Positions 24,059 to 37,664 of a DNA stretch of 64,000 bases are shown piece after piece. The DNA is from Ligustrum vulgare (lineage: Eukaryota; Streptophyta; Magnoliopsida; Lamiales; Oleaceae). Numbering within the stretch: the stretch's first letter is position 1; each line of letters opens with the position of its first letter. The notes beneath the pieces were generated by a model. The model made no database searches, was not told the origin of the DNA, and was given only the letters and a program-made list of their open reading frames with translations. The translations under genes were made by a program, and so were the position numbers. The DNA lies in NCBI GenBank assembly GCA_963555705.1, contig OY743184.1, positions 19,023,859 to 19,087,858 of the forward strand. Reading direction: 5' to 3'.

Positions 24059-27000
24059 ATGGTGGTGAACGGGAGGCCGATGAAGCGGGTGAAGAGGCGA
24101 GTTACGGCAGATCTCAGCGACTTCTTCACGTTCCCCATCGCCGGTGAAGTGGCACCCGGTGGTCCCTTCAGAACCAGCGTGAAGGAGTTCCTGCAAAAGA
24201 ACGCGCTCCTCCCGCCCCCTTCATCGCTCTTCCCTCACCTGCTTACGTGGCAGGTACTCTTACGCGTCGGTGACATCGTCGATGACGATGGTGGCCCGTC
24301 AGTGGTGTGCCTTGACGTCGTGGAAGAAGACGTAGCTAGATCCAGATCCGTGTATTGTGACCAGTGCAGAGTCGTTGGTAAGTTCTCCACCCCGATTCAA
24401 CCCATTGAGTTAAACTAACTCAGTATCCCATTTACTCTTGCTGTTTTTCTCTCACTAAACAACATAAAGTACATTATTATTATTATTATATTTGAAAAAG
24501 TAATATTGTTCATTGCTTTTAGCTCCATTTCAAGGTGATTGTTCGCTCTATTTTTTGTTCACGTCAATAAGTGTACGTACGAAGGTGTATTGTGTTCCAT
24601 GGACTCGACTGATCTCAGCCGTTTGTTTTTTTTTTTTTTTAGGTGGAGTGATGAGCAAGAAAAATTAATACGAACTAAGAAATGATGTGTTAAAGTTTTT
24701 GTGGGTGTCATGTATATTAATTAATAGGTAATTTTATGTCTACATTGAAGATGTTAATTTGTTTATTAAAAACATCTTTTTAAGTTCTTGTTAACTTGTT
24801 TGTTAAAGTTAACAAATATTTATTTAATGACATGCCAAATAGGAGAGAGAAAGAAGAAAGAGAAAAATTTAATAGGTATAGCCTCTGTTTTGCAAAATAG
24901 GGTTTTTTATATTTTTAAATAACACAATTTTTTAAATCACTTTTTAACCACACACATTTTCTCTCTCCACTTTTCAATCACATATTTTATCTCGAAAATA
25001 TAAAAAAATAATTTTTAAACATACAACTTTTAACAAACAAGCTCTATATATTTTTATGTTTTTTGCTTGCTTAGTTCATATATATATTTTTTTAATTATT
25101 ATAGAAATGATAAGTTAATTTCTTTATCAAAATGTTTTGATTTTCTCCATTTTTTTATTATATATTTTATTTCCTTCTTCAACGAACGTTTGTTTGTTCT
25201 TGAATTTATAAACAAAATATAAGTTGTAATATATAATAAATTTATAACTATATAGTATACTATCTCTAAAAATGTTAGCTAAAGAAAATATTTTTTAATC
25301 ATAATATTCTCAATAATAATTTATAATAATAATAATAAAAATAAGGAAATATATAAAAGAGCCGATTAGAGAAAAATATTTTTAAACCATAATACCCTTA
25401 ATAATAATTTTAAAAAATTTCTTTGTTCTTTGATTAATTTTATTTTAATTGAACTGAATCATGCTTTACTTTTGAAAATTTTTATCCATATGATCTTGAG
25501 CTAAATCCTAATGGATAAATTTAACACATCCAATGTGAGATTCAAATAATGACTAAAGTTAACATGTAGATGTGGTACTTAACATTTACTAAATTGTCTA
25601 TGTAGTACTTAACTAACAAAAGTTAACACATCCACAAGATGCTCTAATAAAGCTAAAGCACTGAGGTTGAATTAATGAAGATATTATAGTGGGGCCCAAA
25701 TTAGCTGGGTTGGTTGAAGGATAAAGGCAGAGCGTTGACTTGAAGACACATGGCAAGCAAGCACGCTGGAACCTATTTTTTTTCTGACTAAATTAACCCT
25801 GTGCTGCATCCACGATGTTGAGGACTTGAGTAGGGTAATGACCTCGTTTGAGAGGTCTCACGGTCACCTTTACTTGTTGAGCACGCTGTCCAGTTTGTTA
25901 AAATCCTGAAAATAAGAATGGTATAGGACCTGTTCTGCTATAACATCAATATCAATTGATTGGAAAATTTTCCAATACTACGAGGCCTGTGGACGGGACG
26001 AATTCAGAATTATAATTCAGCTAGAGCGGCCATTTACCGTTGACCGTGATGGTCAATGACGTTGACCGCAATAGCGAGATTATTTATTATTATTTAATAC
26101 ACTAAAACATATTTGTTGTGAAATACAAAAATATGATCCAATAAATACACCAATAAACCATATACTATGTTTTTTCTTTGGAACATAGTTGAAGCATAAC
26201 AGTTTCTCATTGGATAGAACATAAAAGGTTCATACTATTCAACAATTTCTTATACTAAAATGTAATCCTAGCTGTTGCGTACTCATTCGAACAACACATT
26301 CTCCAAAAAATAATTTCACACAGACTGTAACTTTTCTTAAGTTTAATCCCACATTTTTCTATATGTCAATTTTTACAAAATTTATTCTAAAAGATTTTAC
26401 ATAAACACACCCATAATAATATAAAACTAATCTAATTAGGACTATTATTTAGTTTCACCTGATGCTACCAGACGATGCCACGAGATGATGGGTGTTCTAA
26501 CAATGGTGCTAAATGTTCAATTAAGCCTTTGTTTGGTAAAATTTGTTTATAAACGGCAATGCGACAACATCTCATTGGACAATTTTAAAAGTCAATAGTT
26601 TCGACTAATAAAAAATTCTCGATTATCATTTTGACTTTTCATAAAAATGAATTAACGAAATATCGTCACGTCGCTATTAATTATAAACAACCATTTATAA
26701 ACGGTTTACCAAACTTAGGCAAATGATCATATATTACTAGATTTTAATTGGATTACTAAACAAGTGTTGTACATAGTATTATTCTTTAAATTATCTTGCG
26801 AGTGGCATTGTTTTTATTATTGGTGATATTATGGATGATTGAAAGTTTTTTGGTAGCACTTGATGGTACCGGAACTAGAAAAATATTAAAATTTATCCGT
26901 TTCACTTTCATCTTTCAAAATTTTCAGTTTTCAGTTCTTGTGCTAATATAAAACAAAAGGATTTTGGAGAATACAATTCATTCTAGCTGTCTGATGATTT

Positions 27001-29571
27001 TGTTTTAATTTATCATGTTCATTGAATTTGATGTTTATTATAGGTTGGAGTAGTAATCCAGTCAGTGCAAAGCGTTACCATTTCATAATAAAGGCAGATG
27101 GCAATTCAATTGGCGGCTACAACAAGACATGTGCAGGCTGCGGTGATGTGCTGCATATGGCTGATTCCAGGTCAGCATATTTTTTTCATAATTTATTTTC
27201 GATTGTGATCATAACTTAGTAATTATTTAGTACAATATAGGTTCTATATAAGTTAATTGTGGACTATTAGTTGTCAAAGAAACGGTTAAGGTAAGATTCT
27301 TAGTTCTAACTCATTGGACACCTATTCTTGAAGGTTGGTCCATACTCCATACCATATGCTACCAACTGTTTCAATGTTGTCTAGTTTGATCAGAAGCATT
27401 AAAGCCCTAATGATAATGATTATTTGGCTTTGAACAATAACATTGGTTCTTATGCTGTGTTGTGTTCTTAGATGCTAATTTTTTAATACATGTCATCAAT
27501 TAAATATTTAATCGTTTGTCCACAGGTGTAAGACATGCAATCATGTGATGACTACAGAAGATGTTGAAGACTGGATGTATCGCCAGTTAGAGGACACTAC
27601 CCATCTATTACATGGTGTGGTTCATGCCAATGGCTATGGGCATCTTCTAAGAGTCAACGGCAGGGAAGGTGGCTCTAAAGTGCTTTCTGGACACCATATA
27701 ATGAGCTTTTGGGATAGGCTATGCACAACACTGGGAGTCAGGTTAGGATGCTTACTATTAGTTTTGTTTGAATTCTACATTTCCTTATCGATGGTTGGAA
27801 GAGTGATTTAATATTTCTGTCTTTGCATAAATAGGAAGATCAGTGTGATGGATGTGTCAAAGAAGCATGGGTTGGAGTTGCGTCTACTTCATGCCATGAC
27901 CAGAGGGTACCCATGGTATGGTGATTGGGGCTATGATTTCGGTGCTGGTAGTTTCTGTTTGTCACATGATGCCTACAAGATGGCAATCAAAAATCTTTCT
28001 TCTTTGCCGTTGTCCATCTTTCAATCCCAAGGGCGGAAACCTCGAACGATTCTGCAGGACTTGATATCATTTTATCAGTCCTTATCAGAGTGTGAGCTTG
28101 TGAATATTAGAGATCTTTTTTGTTTTTTGACGAGTTTGATCCATGACATCCGAAATTCTCGTTTGAATGTTGATGATCCTCCTTGCAAGAAACGTCGCAT
28201 CTGTGACTCTAGAGTCTTGTGTGCGTGGACTAGTAAGGATATAGTACGTATTGAAGAAGCTATGATCAAGGTGTTGCGTGCTGTTAGTGGGTCCACCTGG
28301 GTGAGTTGGCGTGCTCTTAGAGGGGCCGTTTGCAAATTGGGCCCCCCTGAGCTTCTGGATTACTGCCTGAGAGAACTCAAGGGTAAGCAGACAGCTGAGG
28401 GAATGTTTGTCAATGCCCGTTGCATATCTGATTCTTGTGCAATGGAATACAGGTTAACAATCCATCTATGCTTCTGTTTTTTTACCTTCAATGAAATGAT
28501 GGTTTGTTGGATAAAAGTGTTATTATTATATTGTTTGCTGAAACTTCACTTGTTGCTTGATATGGTTTCTAAAGGAAGTTCAAGGTTTTTTTATTTTATT
28601 TATTATTATTTTTTTTTCACTTGCAATTTTTTGTTGTGTATTTTACCGTGTATTTATCTTTGATATTGAGTCATTTACTGGTAATATAATATTAATGCCA
28701 TAGATTATTAATTTTTCAAAAATAAAAAATAAAAAAAAAAATAAAAAAAAAAATGCTATTTTGGTACAGACTTGAACCTGGAAGCGTGCCCATCTGTACA
28801 AATTCCACTTCCAGCAGTCCATCTCTGAGAAACCATCCTTCTAAGGATCACCTTCTGAGGGATCTGAAACACTTGTATGCATGCATGCTTCACCCTGAGT
28901 CAATGCAGAGCCACATTCCTCCGCCAAGAAGAGATCTTGCAGTCATCTCTGCTACAGCTATTCTTGACTGCAAACAGTTTGTGAAAGATTATAACCCAGA
29001 GAAACTGTTATTATGCCCTAGACCAAATGTGATACAACTACTGTGTGAGGTGGACCTCACAGAACAATTTGAAGAACACAGCCCAAATCCACCGCCTGAG
29101 GTTCTCACACTGCCTCGTGATGCCACCATTGCTGATCTGAAGAGGGAAGCAATGAAAGCTTTTCAGGAGGTATACGTGATGTTCAGGAGATTTCAGGCTG
29201 AAGAGCTGATTGGCTATGGAGGTGTTGATGAATCCACCCAAGTCAAGCTCTTATTAGGTTCAACCGAATTTGTCCGAATCCGAGGAAGTTTTATGGGGAA
29301 AAACAGTGTGTGTAAGTTTAAAACGGAGAGGGGATTGGAGAGTTGGACTGTGGATTGCTGTTGTGGAGCTGAGGATGATGACGGGGAGAGAATGCTAGCC
29401 TGTGATGTATGTGGTGTGTGGCAGCACACCAGATGTTCTGGCATTCCGGACTCTGAAGCTGTTCCAGCCAAGTTCTTTTGTAACCGATGTAGAGGAGGCG
29501 GGAAAACAAGTGGGCATCTCAATGATGAGATTGTGAATTCTGTTTGTACGAGTTTGACCAACATAATCTAA
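24059..29571 (+). CDS. PHD-finger protein of the MS1/MMD1 family (At1g33420-like), five exons
   Basis: Exons by splice sites and phase: 24059-24377, 27044-27170, 27526-27741, 27835-28452 and 28770-29571, all GT-AG, giving 2,082 nt and 693 aa. The protein starts MVVNGRPMKRVKRRVTADLS, matching the start of Arabidopsis At1g33420-type proteins. The long middle region carries cysteine pairs (CDQC, CAGCGD, CKTCNH) and GYPWYGDWGYDFGAGSF. The C-terminal PHD finger (residues about 623-667) has all eight ligands of the C4HC3 pattern: C623, C625, C638, C641, H646, C649, C664 and C667. PHD fingers of this group read histone H3 tails; the paralogues MS1 and MMD1/DUET act in tapetum and male meiosis, while the role of this subfamily is less clear. 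Intron 1 is 2.7 kb and holds small repeats. No frameshift or stop was seen; it is the one intact host gene here. Confidence 0.92.
24378..27043 (+). other. Long first intron of the PHD-finger gene
   Basis: The donor is g|gtaagttc and the acceptor is attatag|gttgg. It contains a MITE-like unit at about 24885-25060 ('cacacattttctctctcca', 'tatttttaaataacac'), TTA/TAA microsatellites near 24475 and 25325, and AT-rich sequence. I see no coding sequence in it. Confidence 0.7.
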
Positions 29572-32005
29572 TGTGCGCGGGGATCTTGTTATCTGTAAAT
29601 GCTTTTTTTTGTCTTGAGGGTTTTGGTGAAATGTGTACATGTTGACAGGACCGGCCCTAAAAGACTGATTTTCAGCGCACACTACTGTTTATTCCAGGGC
29701 CATCTCTATGCACTTTTTTCTGTATAGTTATTTATTTCGTCTCCTGGACTTGGTCTATGGCTGCAAACACAGGATTCGGGGCATTTTTGAAATATAAATT
29801 TTGTGGGGTTGCTCAACAATGCAGTTTAATAGGCCTGAATTAATTGTAATAATGAATGTACAATTAATGGCTATAATATAATTTGCTCGTTTGTAAAAAT
29901 AAAAATTTTATAACATGGAGAAAATTTTCATTCTTTTGATTTTAGGGTAAAAGATATTGTGAATTTGGCAAAGTGTTAAAAAACATGTTTTTAAATAATA
30001 CAGTTTCCCAAATCACTATTTAACTACAAATATTTTTTCTCTTCACTTTTCAATTACATATTTTATCTTGAAAATATAAAAAATATATTTTTAAACAAAA
30101 TTTTTTTAACAGACAGACAATTAGTTTATAAAGTATATAATTTTTCAAATTATTTTTCAATTACACATTTTTCTCTTGAATTTTTAACAATTATTTTTTA
30201 ACGTTAAAATTATAAATAAATTAATTTATAAATCACAATATTATTAAATAAAAACATAGTATAAGAATGAAAGCTGTAGAGTGGAGAGGATTAGCAAATC
30301 AAGTTAAGCAATGTTAATGGAAGACAGTAAGACTAAACACACAAGTACTCAAAATGGAAAGAAAATAATTTTCAAAGAATTGAAGAATTGATATGATCAT
30401 TCTTCTTTATACCATGTTAACCTCAATTCTTGCCCAATGTCTAAAATGTGGGTCCGTTCTGTTCCGTTCGATAGAAAGAAAATAGTTTTAGAGAATTGAA
30501 TAATTAAGAAATTATTCATGAAAAGTAATTTCGAAGAAATTTGGGTGTGAATGAAAGTGAAATTGATAGAAAGTGTGATAAAGGTGAATATTTTCTCAAC
30601 TCTCCAACGAACATTTTCCTTTAAAACAAGAAAAAGGGTGAAAATCAAAATAAGTTGGACAATTAATTTCATGCAGCAAAAAAGCAATAAAACGAAATAA
30701 AAATGAAATTTGGTGGAAAACATTTTTCATTTCAATGGAAAATGTATGTATGCACATCAATTCAATTAAATATTCAATAACTACAAGTAAAATCTCATAA
30801 TAAATATAGAAAAAAAAAAAAAAAAGTTAAATTTTCAATAATCACCTAACATAAATATAGAAGCTTTTTCACTTGCACTCCATCCTTCACCTTAAAAAAC
30901 TTGTAACCTTATTCCTAACGAGAATTTGACGTGGTAAGTTACAACCTTGAAGTAGAAGACGCAGCACTCGCAGCCACGCGAAGAAGAAGAATACATAGCA
31001 GCAACAATCGCCTGACGAAGTAGAAAATGCAGCATTGGCGACCACAAAAGAACAAGATGCAGCCGCTAAGTCCATGGTGCTGGAGCGCAAGTCGCCGACC
31101 TACTGGAAGTGGGGGTGGGGGTGGGGATTTGGGCTAAGGTGAATGAGAGTGAATAGATAAAACAAAAACGCTACTCGTACATATGGTTATACAGGTTACC
31201 ATACAGATAGTTGATGTGGAATGCTGGCCTGGCCAAATTTAAAAAAAAAAAAAAAAAAATTCAGAAAAAAGATACAGAGATAAAGTCGGTTCCCTCCATA
31301 TTACTTTACCAAATATGATGAGAAAGGAGACACTGCTAGTTCCCCCTACATAGCCTGACCTTTGTCACATGCCGGAGCTTTAATACACGCCGGAGCTTCT
31401 TATTCACGACCCGGTACTCAGCTTTCTCGACCCAATACTTAAACCAATATCCGTTGGAGATTCACACACTTAATACTCGAATTTTAACCGGAGCTACTTC
31501 GAACTCTACTATTTTCGGTGAAAATGGAAGCATGAACGACGGAGGTAAACATTCTCATGTCCTTGTTCTCCGTTTAGTTTGTTAAAGGACCCCTGATTCA
31601 AATTTAGGTTTAGGCAGTGCCATACCCCGATCTTGATGATTTCTTGTTTTGCCTTTGTCGGAGGTGCAATATATGTTGTACCAAAGTCTTGATCATGCAA
31701 CATGGTACTCAATATAGAACATGTTTACAAAATATGTGAACTTGTGTTCAGAAAATTTGTTAATCACACTACTGGTAGTGTCCATTACATGTTTAGTCCG
31801 ATAAATTAAAACGAAATATCCTATTTTCCTACTCAACTAACTAGACTTGCTAATAATACATAGTTCCCATGATATGGATGGCTAGAATATAGTTCTTTAA
31901 AATCACAATATCTTTAACCCTAAAATCACAATATCTTTAACCCTAAAATCAAAAGAATGAAAATTATAAATAAATTAATTTATAAATCACAATCTTGTTA
32001 TCATA
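29572..32005. other. 3' flank of the PHD gene and intergenic repeats
   Basis: The first 330 bp are probably 3' untranslated sequence (a T-rich tract at 29603-29613 and A-rich hexamer-like sequence near 29898). A MITE-like unit lies at about 29955-30125 and poly-A tracts at 30808-30825 and 31240-31258. The minus-strand frame at 30887-31090 (67 aa, cysteine-rich) matches nothing I know. 'aaaatcacaatatctttaaccct' is repeated twice near 31899-31940. Confidence 0.45.
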
Positions 32006-35000
32006 GACTCTTTAAAATCATCGGGTGTGGGTAGTCTCATCTCGTGCACTTAAGGCACGTAAGTTATGCATAACATCATCATTTATCTTGCAAGATATTC
32101 TCTTCTTTCTCATGCATAAAACATATAAGTTATGACAAGCATAACAATATAAATATTTCATAAGAAATATATTCTCATCTCATTTCATGAAATAAATCTC
32201 ACATAAATCACATAATATACACATTCACATGCAATCATAATTTAAATCAATTAATAGAGGCGAGTCTACCTTAAACTCAACGAGTGTGGTTGAGCGGGAA
32301 TGACTTCAATCTTTTATATCTCCGTACGTCTCGTCTAGCCAATTAGAAAAATAAATTAAAATTAGTCTTTTGAAATTTATAGTTTAAAAATTATAAAATA
32401 CAATTTGGGGACTGAAATTGATGATTTGAAAATTGGGGGACTAAAATGAATACCTTTAAACTTGGGGACTAAAATGGAGTTTTTCGAAACTTTCAGGACA
32501 CGAATAAAACGCTATTAAAATATTCAGGCTGAAAATAACAGATTTTTAAATTAAAGGATAGAGTTTTAAAATATTTGAACTCATGGGCAGAAATGGAACA
32601 TCTGGAACATTGGGGACCTAAATGTAAATTTTCAAAACTTGGGTTGAAGCTCAAAACAGATTTTAAATAGTAGGGATTGAAATAATTGATTTTTAAAATG
32701 AAGGGACTGTTTAAAACTATTTAGAAACTAAAGGGACTGAATGATTAGTTTTAAAGCCAAAATGACTGAAATACATAACTTTAAAACTTGAAGGACTATA
32801 GTGCAATTTTCAAAAATTAAAATTATTAAAACAGCTGATTATTGTCCAATTTTACGTGTTTTAAAGAAATAAATAAATGAAAATATATAATTTTGGGATA
32901 CAAATTTTGTCATTTAGAGTAAAATTTATTAAAGATTCAATTTTATTTATTTAACTCTAAATTAATTTTAATTGCTAAAAATTTCATTTATTTGATTACA
33001 GGTATAGTTTGGACAAATTCAACCCAAAAATTCATAATTTAATGGACCGAAAAAGCCGTAACAGAGCCCATTTTCTATTTTCATCCTCTGGCCTTTTCTC
33101 GTTCAACCCAACCCAGCAGCACCATCATCCCCCTCACCCTAAAACCTACTGTCTTCTCTCCTCTCACACATCAACCTCTACCTCACATCTCTCTCTCACC
33201 ACACACACGCCAGCCTCTCTTCCTCCCCACAACCAACAGCAACTCACAGCCATATCTTTTCTCTCCTTCAACCATTCAGCCATCATCCTCTGTTTTCTCG
33301 ACAGAAAACCTGGAGCGGAAATCCCTCTCACACAGCAGCCCTCTCCATCCCCTCATTCCAACAGCCACTTTCCTTCCCTCAACCTCTCACGCATTCTGTC
33401 TCCGTCTCTACCAAAACCAACCGCAACAGCCAGCATCCCTTTTTCCCTCAGCCTCCTCACTTCAGCCGTCAACCTCCTCTCCCTCACATACAAAATCAAT
33501 ATTCAGCAGCACACCTCAACCTCAATATCCACCCCCCCACTTACAGAAACACTACTCTCTGCCTCTCGAACAGATCTCCCTCTCAACTCCCTTGACCCGA
33601 ACAGCAAACCAGCAGCGAACCAGCCGCTGTCTTCCTCTCAGCCTCTGCACAACAGCCCCGGCACCTTCGTTCTGGCTGCAACCACTCGGAAAACCAGCCC
33701 TCACTACCATCATTTTCCTCCGCCTGAACCAGCGGCCTTTTGCTTCTCGAAACAGCTCGCAAAACTCAGCCTCACCAGCCGACACCACACAAGCAGCCAG
33801 CAACTTCCTGTCGGCAGCAACCTCACTGGACAAGCAACAGTCCAGCATATTACTAGCAACCTCAGTTTTGGGTTATTTCTTGGAGTTTAATACATAATTT
33901 TGTTTAGATTCTAAATCGCTTCAATTATTAGTTTATTTATATAATTTTAGATTGTTAATGGTTTGTTGAATTGAGATATATTGTTGATTATAAAATCTTT
34001 ATATTATTGACATTGGTTTAATTTTTAGATATTTTTAGTTATTGAATTTTCATTTTCAAATTTGAATTTCGTTTCTAGAATGGTTATTGTTTGTTTGAAC
34101 TTTATTTCGTTTAGTTTAATTATGTTCGGCTAAGTTATATTTGGGGGGGAGTTATTCTTAGCTTAAATGGGTATGCTTTAATTCGTCATTAATGAATTCT
34201 TGTTATTGATAAGCGTTTACAAATTGTTTTAAGTTTTCAAATTATTTTACTTGGATGAATGTTGCTGATGTGGTATGTATTGAATATGCACACAACATGC
34301 TCGACTAAATGCAATAAAATAAATTGACTAATTTTCTGCTAATGAGTTTAAATCTTATCGATATCAAGAAAATTCATACTAATCTTATTTGAAAAGCCCA
34401 ATTGATAGCGAAAGAATAACTCCGCTCGAATTCCCTTTCATTGCAATTTAATTATATTATCTCCAAATTCATTTTAACACAATTGAAATCATAGTTAGGT
34501 TTCGAATTTAGAAAATATTATTATACCAATAAAATCCCTAGGAAGAATGACCCTGGATTATTGCTAGGCTATAACATGACCCCTTTATACTTGGAGGGTA
34601 GATTTTACATCGAGTCAAGTTTTTGGCGCCGTTGTGCAGGGGCTGCGAAGGAGAGCGGCTGAGTTGTGAGAAAGAGAGGTGCGGGTTTTCTGGTGAGGGA
34701 GGCTGTTGAGGAAGATGAGGGAGGTGCGATAGCACCTCACGAAATCCGGTCTCCAGTCGACGGTTGTTCCGACGAAACGCCGCCGGCAGGTGGCAGCGAG
34801 CGGGGGACCACGAAGAGGATCAGATTTGGGGTTTAGATTCGAGGTTGGGTGCGAGAAACTGAGGTAAATCGAGGCTGGAGGTTGTGATTTTCGGTAGTAA
34901 ATCCGGTTGGAATGGGTCAAGAGTCAAGGTAAGTTCCGGTTTCTTCTATTTCTTGAGTTTGGAGTTTGATTTTTGGCTGATTTGATGAGGATTTGGAGTT

Positions 35001-35772
35001 GGGCAGAGACCCTTCGTGTGATGGCTGGTGGTCGGTGATGATGATGATGATGATGATATAGGTGAGATTTTGGGTAACTTTGGAGAAGGCAGTTCCGGGT
35101 TGAGGGTGGTCCGACAGAGCGTGTGGTCCTTATGTCGATTGAGGTTGGTGATGTTGTCTTTGTGTGTGATGCAAGCTGTGTTTCGGGTTGTGTGAGATTT
35201 GGGTGGTTCCATTTTCGACAGTGTGGTGGTATTGTAGTGGTATTGATGGTGGATTGGCCGTGGATGGTTGGCAGCAAATGTGGTGGTTTTGGTGAGACTG
35301 AAATAGCAATATGGGAATTGATGGAAATCAGAATTGTGGTTGTGTTGAGAGAGATGGTTGATGATGTATAAGGATAGGGTTGGGGTGAAGTGAGAGCTAG
35401 GGTATGGAATTAGATGTGGTTGGTGGAAGTTGGAGGTATGAGTTGATTGGATATTATGGAAATCTTGACAAGAAAGAAACGGAATTCGAGACAATAATGC
35501 ATATGAATTCAACTGAGTCGGAAAATGAATCTAATAAAATGAGCTTAATAAAACTTGGAATTTAAAACGATTTTGAAAAGAATAATTTAAATAAATAAAA
35601 TTGTATAATCTTAGAAACACAGAATTTATTTAAAATTGAATTGGACTCGATATTTCTCGACTCGGCTAGACGAACAGTCGTGACTTTAAATTAAAAATTG
35701 GGTGAGATCACAACGGCACATTTTCATAATTAAAATAATTATTTAACACATGAAAATTTCTTGATCGCTACA
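32006..35772 (-). mobile_element. Truncated gypsy LTR, interrupted by another LTR
   Basis: The stretch 32006-32840 follows the LTR at 17946-20337 from its position about 18461 onward (same 'taacatcatcatttatcttg' and 'aagaaatatattctcatctc' blocks, the 'gagtctacc' block and the 'ggggactaaaat' repeats). The end at 35772 reads cgctaca as in that LTR. The first about 500 bp are missing, and no polypurine tract follows the right end. An insertion of about 1.8 kb (32843-34636) splits it. The frames at 34615-35512 lie in TGG-rich LTR sequence and are not genes. Confidence 0.7.
32843..34634 (+). mobile_element. Nested LTR with partial tRNA-Asp primer-binding site
   Basis: The right end reads 'gagtca', then 'agttt' and TGGCGCCGTTG at 34624-34634. 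The last is the start of the primer-binding site complementary to plant tRNA-Asp, typical of Tat/Athila-type gypsy and related large derivatives. The site is cut after 11 bases, where the host LTR resumes. The left end is set at tgtcc (32843), where similarity to the host LTR stops; it could be off by tens of bases. The 293-aa frame at 33009-33890 is a C/T-rich stretch of this LTR (serine, proline, threonine, histidine) with no domain, so I do not call it a gene. Confidence 0.5.
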
Positions 35773-37109
35773 ATTTTTGCAATACTTACTATGGAGCATG
35801 GTTTGAAGGCAGCAATTTCCAAAAGATGGGATTAAAAAAAAAAAAAAACTCAAGTATATGATAACAATTTTTTTCCCAAGTTTGGTCAAATAAATATGAC
35901 ATATCGTCTTGCAATTCAGATTTTTTAATGGCCATTTCATATGTTTATGCAATCCAGGAGTACATGTTTTGCTTGCTCCAAGTAACCAGACATGCATCAA
36001 CTAAATTTTTTGAAATAAAGATTACAACAAGACTAAACGAACCTGAAAGAAAAGAAGAACTCAATATTTGATGATTGGAGTACAATATCAGATATTATTT
36101 CCATATTCATGAAATAATAAAAGATCAAAATTTCGAGGCAGATCAGTGAAACCTCAACTAAATGGCAAAGACTACTAGCTGATAGTGTAGAAGGGATCAT
36201 GTATAGACTCCCAATTTCGTGTGAGCATAGTAATATTAATAAACTGCTACATATTTCCTTTCCCTGTTCTATCTTATATATTCTTCTTATTCTCTTCTTC
36301 AACATTCTTCAATGACGACATAGAAAATATGAGAAGTGTACAAATTATAAATGAAGATAAACAACTCCTTTTTTCTTTATATTTGCTTCACCTTCTTTAC
36401 AGAAGAATATGAATTGCAAAATTATCTATCTTTTTCTCATCTACCACATTGAACTTCACTCTTCCACTCTTTTGGCTCAACTCCATTCCAAAAACATTGA
36501 GATAAGGAAAAAAAAAATAGGAGTTAAAAGACCTTGTCAAAGCATAACTTTAGTAAAATAAGCTCACTTATACAATGTTTTGTTAAATAACCCTCATCAT
36601 TAAATAAAAGATAAAATATATTATACAATGTCCAAACTATCCTTTCAACTATATGGCCTTCAACACCAATCAAACATGCCCTAATTTTTCAATGAATACG
36701 CATAACTTTAGTAAAATAAGCTCACTTATACAATATTTTGTTAAATAACCCTCATCATTAAATAAAAGATAAAATATATTATACAATGTCCAAACTATCC
36801 TTTCAACTATATGGCCTTCAACACCAATCAAACATGCCCTAATTTTTCAATGAATACCAGCAGTGCTTTTTCATTCTCTTATTTAGTAGAAGCAGCCGTG
36901 CCATCGACATTTCCCTCTTTTTCATTGTTCTTTTTTCATATAAAAACCCAACAAAAATTCTTGTTTGTCCTCCATTTTGGCAAACTGATGCTTTGAATAT
37001 TTGAAAACTTGCTAAACAATCCACATTCATGATTTGTAATTGAAGAAAAAAAAGGTAAAAATCAATTCTTGCAAATTTTTTCGCTGATTTTTTGTTCTGA
37101 TGTAGTGTA
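35773..37109. other. Intergenic sequence with a tandem duplication
   Basis: AT-rich sequence without a recognisable gene. The frames at 35743-36000, 36033-36305 and 36811-37030 show no motif. It includes the 158-bp duplication listed separately and runs up to the subterminal repeats of the MuDR element. Confidence 0.45.
36543..36857. repeat. 158-bp tandem duplication
   Basis: The block starting 'cataactttagtaaaataag' at 36543 recurs at 36701 and runs to 'aatgaatac' in both copies. I saw one difference (atgtttt versus atatttt). The near identity implies a recent local duplication. Confidence 0.85.
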
Positions 37110-37129
37110 ATTTTGCCGGTTTATGCATT

Positions 37130-37500
37130 TGTTGAATTTTTCATAATGTCATATATGCCGTTATCTTATTTTTCAATGTCAACATGTATATAATTTTAGA
37201 GGTTTACAACATTGTTGCTCATGAATGCATTTGCTTAAGAATTTATATATTTACTTAAGAATTTGTCATAACGTCACATATGCCATTATTTGTGATGCAT
37301 AACGGCATCCATCCCGTTATCTAATTTTTCCATTGTCAGCTGGTATATAACCATTGGGGTTTACAATATTGCTGCTCATATAAACATTTGCTGAAGAATT
37401 TATACATTTTCTTAAGAGTTTGTTATAACGGCGCACATGCCGTTATCTTAGTTTTCCACTGTCAGCCTGCATATAACTTTGGAGGATTTCTAAATTATTG
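37130..37500. repeat. Left subterminal repeats of the MuDR element
   Basis: Three imperfect units each have 'atgccgttatcttatttttc' or a close form, then 'gtcaacatgtatataa', 'gtttacaacattgttgctca' and 'atttgcttaagaattt'. Confidence 0.65.
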
Positions 37501-37664
37501 CTAATATATCAATTTGCTTAGGAATTTAAATTAAGAAAAGTATTGTTGTTAGCACTCATCATGTATTGATTGAAAAGTTTATTGTTATGCATTTTCACTT
37601 GTATAATGTAGCACTTTGTGATATGATCAACTGAAATCTATTTATTTTATTTTGAATTGCAGTT

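Noticed and set aside
33009..33890. 293-aa plus-strand open frame, the longest unspliced frame in its region
   Set aside because: C/T-rich sequence within a nested LTR, no domain, no promoter or splice context, and composition-driven product.
34946..35512. 188-aa minus-strand frame and its overlaps
   Set aside because: Low-complexity TGG/GAT-rich LTR sequence; frames on both strands are open only because of composition.
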